A stretch of DNA of 51,949 nucleotides, taken from Lachnospiraceae bacterium UBA7205 (GTDB lineage Bacteria > Bacillota > Clostridia > Lachnospirales > Lachnospiraceae). Where the stretch lies: contig DKUL01000051.1 in the NCBI GenBank assembly GCA_002490665.1, forward strand, positions 1 through 51,949. The letters run 5' to 3'. Below are positions 41,038 to 48,452 of this stretch, piece by piece (positions within the stretch are counted from its first letter, which is position 1; every line of letters begins with the position of its first letter). The position numbers and the translations under genes were made by a program. The notes under the pieces are model-generated. The model did not search any database and had not been told where the DNA came from. It saw only the letters and a list, made by a program, of their open reading frames with translations.

Positions 41038-43524
41038 TCAAAGCCACTCATTCCAGAAATTCTCAACTTTTCCGGAAATCTGGGAGACACTTACAATCTC
41101 ATACCTACTCCATTCCCTCGGAAACATGCGTCTGTACTGCGGCTCTAAAAAGCGCTCGTCGAGAAGCGCCACCACGCCGATATCCTCCGCGGTTCGAATC
41201 ACGCGCCCTGCCGACTGCAATACCTTGTTCATTCCCGGATAGCGGTAGGCATAATCAAAGCCGTTTTCTCCCCGGGCATCAAAATATTCCTTTAACAGCT
41301 GCCGCTCGCATCCCACCTGCGGCATTCCCGTCCCAACGATAAGCGCCCCAATCAGGCTGTCATGCTTCAAGTCAATTCCCTCCGAGAAAATGCCGCCCAT
41401 CACGCAGAAGCCTATGAGAATCGTATCCGCCGCCTCTATGTCAGATGCAGTCCCCCCGGAAAAATCACCGTCCGCATTTCCCTGAAAACGCAGCAGGAAT
41501 TCTTCCCTTCTGGCTTCACTCATGCCGCTCTCCTGCACAATGCACTCCATCACATCCTTGTCATAGAATTCCTGCATAAAGCAGTCGTAAACCTGCTCCA
41601 GGAAAAGATGTGACGGCAGAAAGACCATATAATTGCCATGCCGCTGCCTGACCACCTCATAAATATAGCACGCAATCCTTCTGTACTCGTCCTCATTTCT
41701 TCTCGCATATCTGCTCGTGACATCGTTTGCAATCAAAAGCGCCTTTTTATCCTCATCGAATGTGGACTTGGCATAGACCTCATAATCGGTCGGTTCCCCG
41801 CCCAGAAGCTTCTTATAATACTGGATGGGAAGGAGCGTCGCGGAAAACAAAACAGCGCTCCTCCCCTTCTGCATACACTGGCGCAGGTTCAACGCCGGAT
41901 TGACACAGAACAGCTTCAGCATAAAACCGCCGTCCTCCATAAGCTGGCTATATACTACATAATGTTCATCCATTATCTCATACATGTTGAGAAAATGTGC
42001 TACCTCAAAATAAAATTCCATGATTTCCTTTTTATCCGGAAAGGTGTCGTGCTCATCCAGGAAATCATCCATCGCCGCATAAAGGCGGTTTAGTGCCATC
42101 ACAAAACCGTCAATCCCCTCCTCTTTCCGGTAACGCTCACACTGCCGTTTCATGGAAAGCAGTTCTTTGTTGCACTTGTCAAGCAGCTTCGCCATCCTAG
42201 GGGATGCGTCCTTAACCAGCCGCTTTATGTGCAGAAACGATTCCTTGAACAGGGCAGCACTGTACATTTCCCTGCCTCGTTCGAGAAGGTTGTGTGTCTC
42301 GTCTATCAGAAATACATAGTCGCGCTTCCCCATCCCCTCCGCAAAAAACCGTTTCAGATAGACTCTCGGATCAAACACATAATTGTAATCGCAGATAACG
42401 GCATCTGCAAACAGGCTCATGTCAAGACTGAATTCGAACGGACACACCCGATACTTTTCTGCATATGCCAGCAGTTTTTCCCGTGTAAAATGGTCCTCGT
42501 GCGTCAAAAGGTCATACATGGCATCATTGATGCGGTCAAAGTGCCCATCCGCATATGGGCATACATCCGGATTGCACTCCGCCTCATTTTCGCGCACCTC
42601 GTCCGACTGTTTTAAAATACATATCTTATCCTTTGCAGTCAGAACAATTGTCTTCATGTGCAGGCCATTTTCCTGTAGCAGTCCAAAGCAATCCTCCGCA
42701 ACAGTGCGGGTAATCGTCTTTGCCGTGAGATAGAATATTTTCTCCGTCATTCCCTCTCCCATGGATTTCACGGCGGGAAAGACCGTGGATATCGTTTTCC
42801 CCACACCAGTGGGCGCTTCCAGGAAAAGCTTTCTTTTATGGTAAATCGTCTGGTAGACGTATGTGACCAGCTCCTTCTGCCCTTCGCGGTAAGGAAAAGG
42901 AAAGGGAAGCTTTTTTATTGAGTCCGTGCGGATGGCGTTCCACGAAAACTGGAAGTCAGCCCACTTCTTATATTCCGCCAAGATGCCGTCAAACCAACGT
43001 TTTATTTCATCAAATGTAAAATCCTCGTGAAAATACTTCAGCTCCTCGGTTTCCATATTGCAGTATGTCATCCGGACGCCAATCTGTTCGAGATGGTTTT
43101 CCTGGGCATACATAAACGCATAGCACTTTGCCTGGGCAAGATGCACGCCGACAGGCTGCTGAATACGCTTCAGCTCCCTGTAGGTGCCCTTTATCTCATC
43201 CACGACCACTTTGTCTTCTTTGGGCAAAATGGGTGCTGGCAGCGTACCATCCTGCTCTTGTGCCGTTTTGCCATGCGCTCCCCAGCTGCGGTCAATGATG
43301 CCGTCCGCCCTTCCTTCTATAATAATGTCATAATCCGGCGTACTCCATGTATACATCAGCCCCACCTCGGCATAATATTCACTTCCCATGCGCCGCTGAA
43401 TCATTCTGTGAATCCGGCTTCCTTCCTGCATTGCGGTGTCCGCACCGCCTGATTTCCGGTTGTCTATGCTGCCCTCGCGCAGTATGAACTCCACAAGCTG
43501 GCGAACCGATACACGTATTTCCAT
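41038..43524 (-). CDS. PD-(D/E)XK nuclease-XPD/DinG helicase fusion protein
   Basis: 828 residues from ATG 43524 (GGGAG five bases upstream; a longer in-frame start is at 43560). Residues about 1-190 are a PD-(D/E)XK (Cas4/RecB-like) nuclease domain with EGRADGIID, VVDEIKGTYRELK and QAKCYAFMYA. From about 210 follows an XPD-type superfamily 2 helicase: Walker A LFLEAPTGVGKTIS, DETHNLLERG (DEAH box) and a C-terminal motif VI with QSAGRVIRT. Four cysteines between motifs Ia and II (ICILK, AECNPDVCP, VCPFE) form the XPD iron-sulfur cluster. It probably acts in DNA repair or replication, cutting and unwinding ssDNA. No partner gene is adjacent. Confidence 0.9.
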   Translation of the reverse strand: MEIRVSVRQLVEFILREGSIDNRKSGGADTAMQEGSRIHRMIQRRMGSEYYAEVGLMYTWSTPDYDIIIEGRADGIIDRSWGAHGKTAQEQDGTLPAPILPKEDKVVVDEIKGTYRELKRIQQPVGVHLAQAKCYAFMYAQENHLEQIGVRMTYCNMETEELKYFHEDFTFDEIKRWFDGILAEYKKWADFQFSWNAIRTDSIKKLPFPFPYREGQKELVTYVYQTIYHKRKLFLEAPTGVGKTISTVFPAVKSMGEGMTEKIFYLTAKTITRTVAEDCFGLLQENGLHMKTIVLTAKDKICILKQSDEVRENEAECNPDVCPYADGHFDRINDAMYDLLTHEDHFTREKLLAYAEKYRVCPFEFSLDMSLFADAVICDYNYVFDPRVYLKRFFAEGMGKRDYVFLIDETHNLLERGREMYSAALFKESFLHIKRLVKDASPRMAKLLDKCNKELLSMKRQCERYRKEEGIDGFVMALNRLYAAMDDFLDEHDTFPDKKEIMEFYFEVAHFLNMYEIMDEHYVVYSQLMEDGGFMLKLFCVNPALNLRQCMQKGRSAVLFSATLLPIQYYKKLLGGEPTDYEVYAKSTFDEDKKALLIANDVTSRYARRNEDEYRRIACYIYEVVRQRHGNYMVFLPSHLFLEQVYDCFMQEFYDKDVMECIVQESGMSEARREEFLLRFQGNADGDFSGGTASDIEAADTILIGFCVMGGIFSEGIDLKHDSLIGALIVGTGMPQVGCERQLLKEYFDARGENGFDYAYRYPGMNKVLQSAGRVIRTAEDIGVVALLDERFLEPQYRRMFPREWSRYEIVSVSQISGKVENFWNEWL

Positions 43525-43645
43525 CCCAACTCCCATCTGCCCGCTTCTGCGGGCGTACAAATTGAAAAACTCCCCCTAAATGACAGTTTAACCCATCATT
43601 CAAAGAGAGTCAATTTCATTGCACCACGGGATGCTTTCCCATGGC

Positions 43646-43870
43646 TTACGCTATTGCAAGTCCGCTTACATAGCTTTCAAATTCATCATTGTGACCCGCA
43701 TACTGCAGGGTAAGCGTTGAGCGGAAATCGAGTCCCATCACACCAAGAATGGACTTTGCATCTACAACGTAATGATTGTAGGAAATATCAATATCAAAGT
43801 CACACTTTGACGCCTCGTTCACGAAATCCGCAACTTCCGCAGGTGTCATCTTAATCTTGCGTTCTATCAT
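43646..43870 (-). CDS. HPr-like protein lacking the phosphorylatable histidine (Crh-like)
   Basis: 74 residues from ATG 43870 (AAAGGAC about ten bases upstream). The fold matches HPr: MTPAEVADFVNEASKCDFDI then DAKSILGVMGLD. The GxHARPA loop with the active histidine is replaced by MTPAE, so it cannot carry the PTS phosphate. The serine that corresponds to HPr Ser46 is kept (S40 in AKSILGV), the HPr-kinase site. This is the combination seen in Bacillus Crh, a co-effector of CcpA. It is monocistronic (-10 TATAAT at 43932-43937) and lies between helicase and glycogen phosphorylase. Confidence 0.8.
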   Translation of the reverse strand: MIERKIKMTPAEVADFVNEASKCDFDIDISYNHYVVDAKSILGVMGLDFRSTLTLQYAGHNDEFESYVSGLAIA

Positions 43871-43931
43871 ACTAAGCACCGTCCTTTCTACATATATTTT
43901 ACAAACCAGAAACTTTCTTTTGTTTTCTTAT

Positions 43932-43937
43932 ATTATA
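43932..43937 (-). promoter_or_regulatory. -10 element of the HPr-like gene
   Basis: A minus-strand TATAAT lies 62 bases before the ATG; TTTACT 15 bases further is a possible -35. Confidence 0.45.
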
Positions 43938-44204
43938 CAAAATCCTGCCAAAAGTAAAGCTTTTTGCATTATTATGGAAATTTTCGTCGTTTTCAAGGAA
44001 TCTATGTTTTTTTCGGAATACAATCCAATCGGGCATTGTCAATCCTATACAGTTCATTCTTTCCAATTTCCAAAATATTTATACAGTTTTCTGATTCATT
44101 TTTTTAACCTTTTCATTCCAATATGCAGAAATTCATATGCGCTGTCCGCTTTTTGCCTGCACTGATGACTGGCTCGTTTTGGTGACCATGGTCTGACTAC
44201 GAGG
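43938..44204. other. AT-rich intergenic stretch without a gene
   Basis: Between the HPr-like gene promoter and the glgP terminator no frame with ribosome site is seen on either strand; a 102-codon plus-strand frame here has no start signal. Confidence 0.5.
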
Positions 44205-44255
44205 GCAAAAAACAGAAAAGGCCGAACCCGCCTGAAGCCGTCCAGCCTTTCCTGT
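44205..44255 (-). terminator. Terminator of glgP
   Basis: ACAGAAAAGGC / GCCTTTCCTGT stem with one mismatch around a GC-rich loop; the minus strand leaves it with TTTTTT. Confidence 0.8.
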
Positions 44256-44284
44256 TATTTTATTGTTTTTCTTTTACGCGGTTC

Positions 44285-46555
44285 TTATCTGAGTTTCCAG
44301 ATGTCCCTGTTGTATTCCTCGATTGTCCTGTCTGATGAGAAGAATCCTGCCTTTGCGATGTTTACAAGCATCATCTTCTTCCATTTTGCCTCATCCTTGT
44401 AGTCCTCAAACATCTTATCCTTTGTAGCGATATAGTCCTCAAGGTCTAAGAGTGTCATGAACCAGTCTTTGTTAATCAGCTCTTTCTGGAGTCTGTTCAG
44501 ACGCTCCTCGTTGCCCACCTTCAGTACTTCCTTGTCCGTGATAAAGTCAATCGCTTCCTTAATCACGCTGCTCTTCTCATAGTAGCTCTTTGCCACATAG
44601 TCAGACTTCTCATAATGCGCGATAACCTGCTCGGACTTCTCGCCAAAGATGTAGATATTGTCATCCCCGACAAGCTCGTGAATCTCGACATTGGCACCGT
44701 CGCTCGTACCGAGTGTCACTGCGCCGTTTAACATAAACTTCATGTTACCGGTACCGCTTGCCTCCTTGGATGCCAGTGAAATCTGCTCGGAAATGTCACA
44801 TGCGGGAATCAGCTTCTCAGCGTAGCTTACATTGTAGTTCTCTACCATGACAACCTTCATGTAATCCTTGACATCCGGGTCGTTGTTTACAATTTCCTGC
44901 AGGCACAGCAGCAGATGGATGATGTCCTGCGCAATGATATACGCCGGGGCTGCCTTCGCGCCAAAGATAAATGTAATCGGTGTGGACGGTTTTTTGCCGC
45001 CTTTAATCTCAAGATACTTATGGATAATGTAAAGCGCATTCATCTGCTGGCGTTTGTACTCATGAAGTCTCTTCACCTGGATATCAAAGATGGAATCCGG
45101 ATTGATGTCCTGTCCCTCGTTCTCCTTCAGGTATGCAACAAGCTCCTGTTTCTTTATCTTCTTGATAGCCTTGATTTCTGTCAGCAGCGCCTCGTCGTCA
45201 AGATGCTCCATCAGCTTCTCAAGCTCCGCGGCATCCTTCTTATAACCCGCGCCTATGGTCTTTGTAATGCATGCTGCCAGTTCCCTGTTACATGAAAGCA
45301 GCCATCTCCTAAAGGTGATACCGTTTGTCTTGTTGTTGAACTTCTCCGGATAAATCTTGTAAAAATGGTTCAGCTCGGAGTCCTTGAGAATCTCTGTGTG
45401 GATTGCGGCAACACCGTTTACAGAGAAACCATAGTGGATATCAATATGTGCCATATGCACACGCATATTGTCGTCGATAATCTGTACCTTTGGATCCTTA
45501 TACTTGATGGAAGCCCTCTTATCCAGCTCCCAGATAATCGGCATCAGCTGCGGAACAACCTTCTGCAGGTACTTCACAGGCCACTTCTCAAGCGCTTCTG
45601 CGAGGATTGTGTGGTTTGTGTATGCGCATGTCCTGCTGACCACATCAATTGCCTCGTCCATGTCAAATCCTTCTTCCTCCGTCAGGATACGGATTAACTC
45701 CGGAATCACCATCGTCGGATGGGTATCGTTTATCTGGATGACTGCATGGTCGTACATCTTGTGCAGGTCATAGCCGTTGTCCTTCATCTCCTTCAAAATC
45801 AGCTGTGCACCGTTACATACCATAAAGTACTGCTGATAAATACGCAGCTGCTGGCCAGCCTCGTCGGAATCATCCGGATAGAGGAACAATGTGAGGTTCT
45901 TGTCAATGTCTGCCTTGTCAAAATCAATGCCGTCGTTCACAATGCCCTCGTCAATGGTCTCGATGTCAAACAGGTGCAGTTTGTTCATTCCCTGCTCATA
46001 ACCAATCACATCGATATCATACAATCTTGACATAACCTTCTTCTTCCCGAAGTATACAGGGAAAGAAATGTCTGTCTTTGTGAGCCATGACTGTGACTCA
46101 ATCCAGTCATTTTTCTCGGCAGTCTGCTGTCTGTCCTTAAATACCTGCTTGAACAGTCCGAAATGGTAATTCAGTCCGATGCCGTCTCCCGGAAGCCCAA
46201 GGCTTGCGATAGAATCCAGAAAGCATGCTGCAAGTCTTCCAAGACCACCGTTGCCAAGCGATGGTTCCGGTTCAACCTCCTCAATGCGGCTAAGCTCCTT
46301 GCCTTCCTCCTTGAGTGCTGCGTCAAGTTCCTCATAAATCCCAAGGTTAATCAGGTTGTTTGACAAAAGCTTGCCAATCAGGAATTCCGCAGAAATATAA
46401 TAAATCTTCTTGCTTCCCTTGATAACGCCCTTGTCGTTCATCATGTCTTTGGTCATGTTAAGGATTGCAAAGTAAAGCTGGCTGTCATCAAGCTCCTTAA
46501 CTGCCTTTTGGTACATCTTCTGTGCTACTGCTTCCAAACTTGCTTTTACGTTCAT
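44285..46555 (-). CDS. glgP: Glycogen/maltodextrin phosphorylase (GT35)
   Basis: 756 residues. Key parts are YYISAEFLIGKLLSNNL, EPSLGNGGLGRLAACFLDS and the pyridoxal-phosphate lysine region KEASGTGNMKFMLNGAVTLGTSDGAN. It cuts alpha-1,4-glucans with phosphate to glucose 1-phosphate in the cytoplasm. AAAAGGAG precedes the ATG. It follows the second LacI gene by 88 bases and is single or weakly linked to it. It works with MalQ and the debranching enzyme in this window. Confidence 0.96.
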   Translation of the reverse strand: MNVKASLEAVAQKMYQKAVKELDDSQLYFAILNMTKDMMNDKGVIKGSKKIYYISAEFLIGKLLSNNLINLGIYEELDAALKEEGKELSRIEEVEPEPSLGNGGLGRLAACFLDSIASLGLPGDGIGLNYHFGLFKQVFKDRQQTAEKNDWIESQSWLTKTDISFPVYFGKKKVMSRLYDIDVIGYEQGMNKLHLFDIETIDEGIVNDGIDFDKADIDKNLTLFLYPDDSDEAGQQLRIYQQYFMVCNGAQLILKEMKDNGYDLHKMYDHAVIQINDTHPTMVIPELIRILTEEEGFDMDEAIDVVSRTCAYTNHTILAEALEKWPVKYLQKVVPQLMPIIWELDKRASIKYKDPKVQIIDDNMRVHMAHIDIHYGFSVNGVAAIHTEILKDSELNHFYKIYPEKFNNKTNGITFRRWLLSCNRELAACITKTIGAGYKKDAAELEKLMEHLDDEALLTEIKAIKKIKKQELVAYLKENEGQDINPDSIFDIQVKRLHEYKRQQMNALYIIHKYLEIKGGKKPSTPITFIFGAKAAPAYIIAQDIIHLLLCLQEIVNNDPDVKDYMKVVMVENYNVSYAEKLIPACDISEQISLASKEASGTGNMKFMLNGAVTLGTSDGANVEIHELVGDDNIYIFGEKSEQVIAHYEKSDYVAKSYYEKSSVIKEAIDFITDKEVLKVGNEERLNRLQKELINKDWFMTLLDLEDYIATKDKMFEDYKDEAKWKKMMLVNIAKAGFFSSDRTIEEYNRDIWKLR

Positions 46556-46643
46556 CTTACTACTCCTTTTCCCGCTGCTGCATACAGCAAAAATAAATTT
46601 AATGGTTTCATATATATTATGTGTAACATTTAGGTTCCCTATT

Positions 46644-47645
46644 TTATGATATCACATCGAGATAATTAATGCGGATTAACTTATGCGGCATCACGATGTC
46701 CTGACCAGGCTCCCCCTCCATCAGCCGGCACAGCTCCTCCACGGCACATGCCGCAATTTTCTGAAAGTCCTGCCTTACCGTGTGCATCTGTTTTCCTGCA
46801 TATCCCATCAGGCTCACACCGTCAAATCCGCATACCGGCCTGTAAATGTCCATGTCAATCAGCGCCTTCATCGCGCCAATCGCCATCAGATCCGACGCAC
46901 AGATAATCGCATGCTTGCTTCTGGCATACTGCATCGTCAGCTTCCTCGCCTCAAGCTCACTGAAATTTCCTGTCCTGACCAGAACCTGAAGCCCCATCTC
47001 GTCTGCCAGCCGGTTCATCCCGATTAAGCGCTCCTCCGACACATAGCCGTTTTTCTTTCCGGATATATATAAAATCTTCTTGTGGCTGTTTCCGGCGAGA
47101 AACCGCTTTGCCACCTCATACTGTGCTTTTTCATTATCGATGTGAATGCTCGAAGTATTCTCGCTGACCCCGGGCGCATCAATCAGCACAGCCTTAAACT
47201 TCTGGCTTTCAACCAGCTTGCGCAATACAGTGTCGTCCTTTGAGAGACCACAAATAATCAGCCCTTCTATACTCTGTGACTGGAAATAACGAATCATCTC
47301 CTCCACATCCATCTCGGCTATCATGGTAAAGAATACTGTGATGATATCCATTCCCTTTTCCTTCGCCTTGTTGATGGCGCCAATTATGTAGCGCATCGGT
47401 ATCTCATCCACTTTCTGGGAATGCCTATTTACATCAAGAACCAGTGCCATCCTTCCAGTTTTCTTGGAAGACAGCGCAGAGGCAATTGTATTTGGCACGA
47501 AACCAAGCTGTGCTATCGCCGCATTCACTTTCTGCCTTGTCTCCTCACTCACATTGGGATAGTGGTTGAGCACCTTTGAAACAGTTGATATCGCCACACC
47601 TGCTTCTCTTGCCACATCTCTAATAGAAACTAAATTTGAAGCCAA
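46644..47645 (-). CDS. LacI family transcriptional regulator, autoregulated
   Basis: 333 residues. The helix-turn-helix is VSIRDVAREAGVAISTVSKVLNHYPNVSEETRQK, the hinge contains SALSSKKTG and a ligand-binding domain follows (about 60-330). Two perfect GAAAACGTTTTC palindromes sit immediately downstream of its -10 element, so it probably represses itself and perhaps glgP, which follows in the same direction. The ligand is unknown; a gluco-oligosaccharide is suggested by the context. Confidence 0.93.
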   Translation of the reverse strand: MASNLVSIRDVAREAGVAISTVSKVLNHYPNVSEETRQKVNAAIAQLGFVPNTIASALSSKKTGRMALVLDVNRHSQKVDEIPMRYIIGAINKAKEKGMDIITVFFTMIAEMDVEEMIRYFQSQSIEGLIICGLSKDDTVLRKLVESQKFKAVLIDAPGVSENTSSIHIDNEKAQYEVAKRFLAGNSHKKILYISGKKNGYVSEERLIGMNRLADEMGLQVLVRTGNFSELEARKLTMQYARSKHAIICASDLMAIGAMKALIDMDIYRPVCGFDGVSLMGYAGKQMHTVRQDFQKIAACAVEELCRLMEGEPGQDIVMPHKLIRINYLDVIS

Positions 47646-47709
47646 AAATTATTTCACCTTCTTTTCCCTGACAACCAAAATTTGCGTGTTCTTTATGAAA
47701 TTTTCCTAA

Positions 47710-47735
47710 GAAAACGTTTTCCAGAAAACGTTTTC
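47710..47735. promoter_or_regulatory. Two tandem LacI operators (GAAAACGTTTTC)
   Basis: Perfect 12-base palindromes at 47710-47721 and 47724-47735, spaced 14 bases start to start. They lie between the -10 and the coding region of the LacI gene. Confidence 0.88.
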
Positions 47736-47738
47736 TTT

Positions 47739-47767
47739 ATCATACAATAAAAATAACGGTTTGTCTA
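47739..47767 (-). promoter_or_regulatory. Promoter of the second lacI gene
   Basis: On the minus strand TAGACA (47762-47767), 17 bases and TATGAT (47739-47744), followed after three bases by the two operators. Confidence 0.75.
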
Positions 47768-47786
47768 CCATTATTTTTATTATTTT

Positions 47787-48149
47787 TTATTTACCACATA
47801 CACGCTCTACCGCGGCAGCCAGTCTGTCCTCCTGAAATGGTTTCACGACAAAATCCTTTGCACCATTCTGAATCGCCTGTGCCACCATCGCCTGCTGCCC
47901 CATGGCAGAGCACATAACAACCTTCGCATTCGGATCCTGCTCCCGAATCCGCTTCAGCGCATTCAGTCCGTCCATCTGCGGCATTGTGATATCAAGCAGC
48001 ACTACGTCAGGCTTACACTCCATATACTTTCTTACAGCCTCCACCCCATTTTCAGCCTCCGCCACAACAGTGTGCCCATGTGGTGTAACCATCTTCTTAA
48101 TTGTCATCCTCATAAATGCCGCATCATCCACGACCAATAAATTTGCCAT
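47787..48149 (-). CDS. cheY: CheY-type stand-alone response regulator
   Basis: 120 residues made only of a receiver domain: acidic pocket D8/D9, phosphoacceptor D53 in VVLLDITMPQMDG, S81 in the T/S position and K103 in FVVKPF. There is no output domain. It is monocistronic (GAAGGGA ahead of the ATG) and lies between the lacI and debranching genes rather than with chemotaxis genes. It may act in chemotaxis, with the kinase elsewhere, or in another signalling path; the CheY name is a family name. Confidence 0.85.
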   Translation of the reverse strand: MANLLVVDDAAFMRMTIKKMVTPHGHTVVAEAENGVEAVRKYMECKPDVVLLDITMPQMDGLNALKRIREQDPNAKVVMCSAMGQQAMVAQAIQNGAKDFVVKPFQEDRLAAAVERVCGK

Positions 48150-48375
48150 ACCTAATTTCCCTTCTTAATTCATTCCTCAAAAACCTTACATACACAGTCT
48201 TTCACTCTTCTGGGTATGTATCTGTTTTATTGTAACATATCTTTCCACATAATGGAACAGGTAATTTATTTTTTCATTAAATCAAGCAAACTACTCGTTA
48301 CTGGTAACTACTCACTGCGCCCCCATACGCCGCTTCCGCGGCATATTTCCCCTGCGTGGGGCTGCGCATAAATAC
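48150..48375. other. Upstream region of cheY with a GC-rich structured element
   Basis: Includes the cheY leader and, at 48317-48367, a stem of nested inverted repeats (GCGC-CCCCA outer arm with TGGGG-CT-GCGC; inner GCCGC-TTCC-GCGGC). No open frame. The element could be an intergenic repeat or an RNA structure; see findings. Confidence 0.5.
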
Positions 48376-48424
48376 AAGGGTGCATTCCACACAGGCAGCC
48401 GCCCATGTGGAATGCACCCTTTTG
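48376..48424. terminator. Strong hairpin after the debranching-enzyme gene
   Basis: AAGGGTGCATTCCACA / TGTGGAATGCACCCTT is a perfect 16-base-pair stem. The T run is short on the minus strand (CTTGTATTT) and better on the plus strand (CTTTTG). Confidence 0.75.
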
Positions 48425-48452
48425 TCATCTGCTTCTGGCGTTCATGCGCCCA

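Noticed and set aside
41038..43870. Defence island around the nuclease-helicase
   Set aside because: Neighbours are an HPr-like protein and a cyclase operon; no restriction, toxin, Cas or abortive-infection gene was recognised.
43857..44165. 102-codon plus-strand frame between the HPr-like gene and glgP
   Set aside because: No ribosome site, low-complexity hydrophobic sequence, and it overlaps the HPr-like gene start on the other strand.
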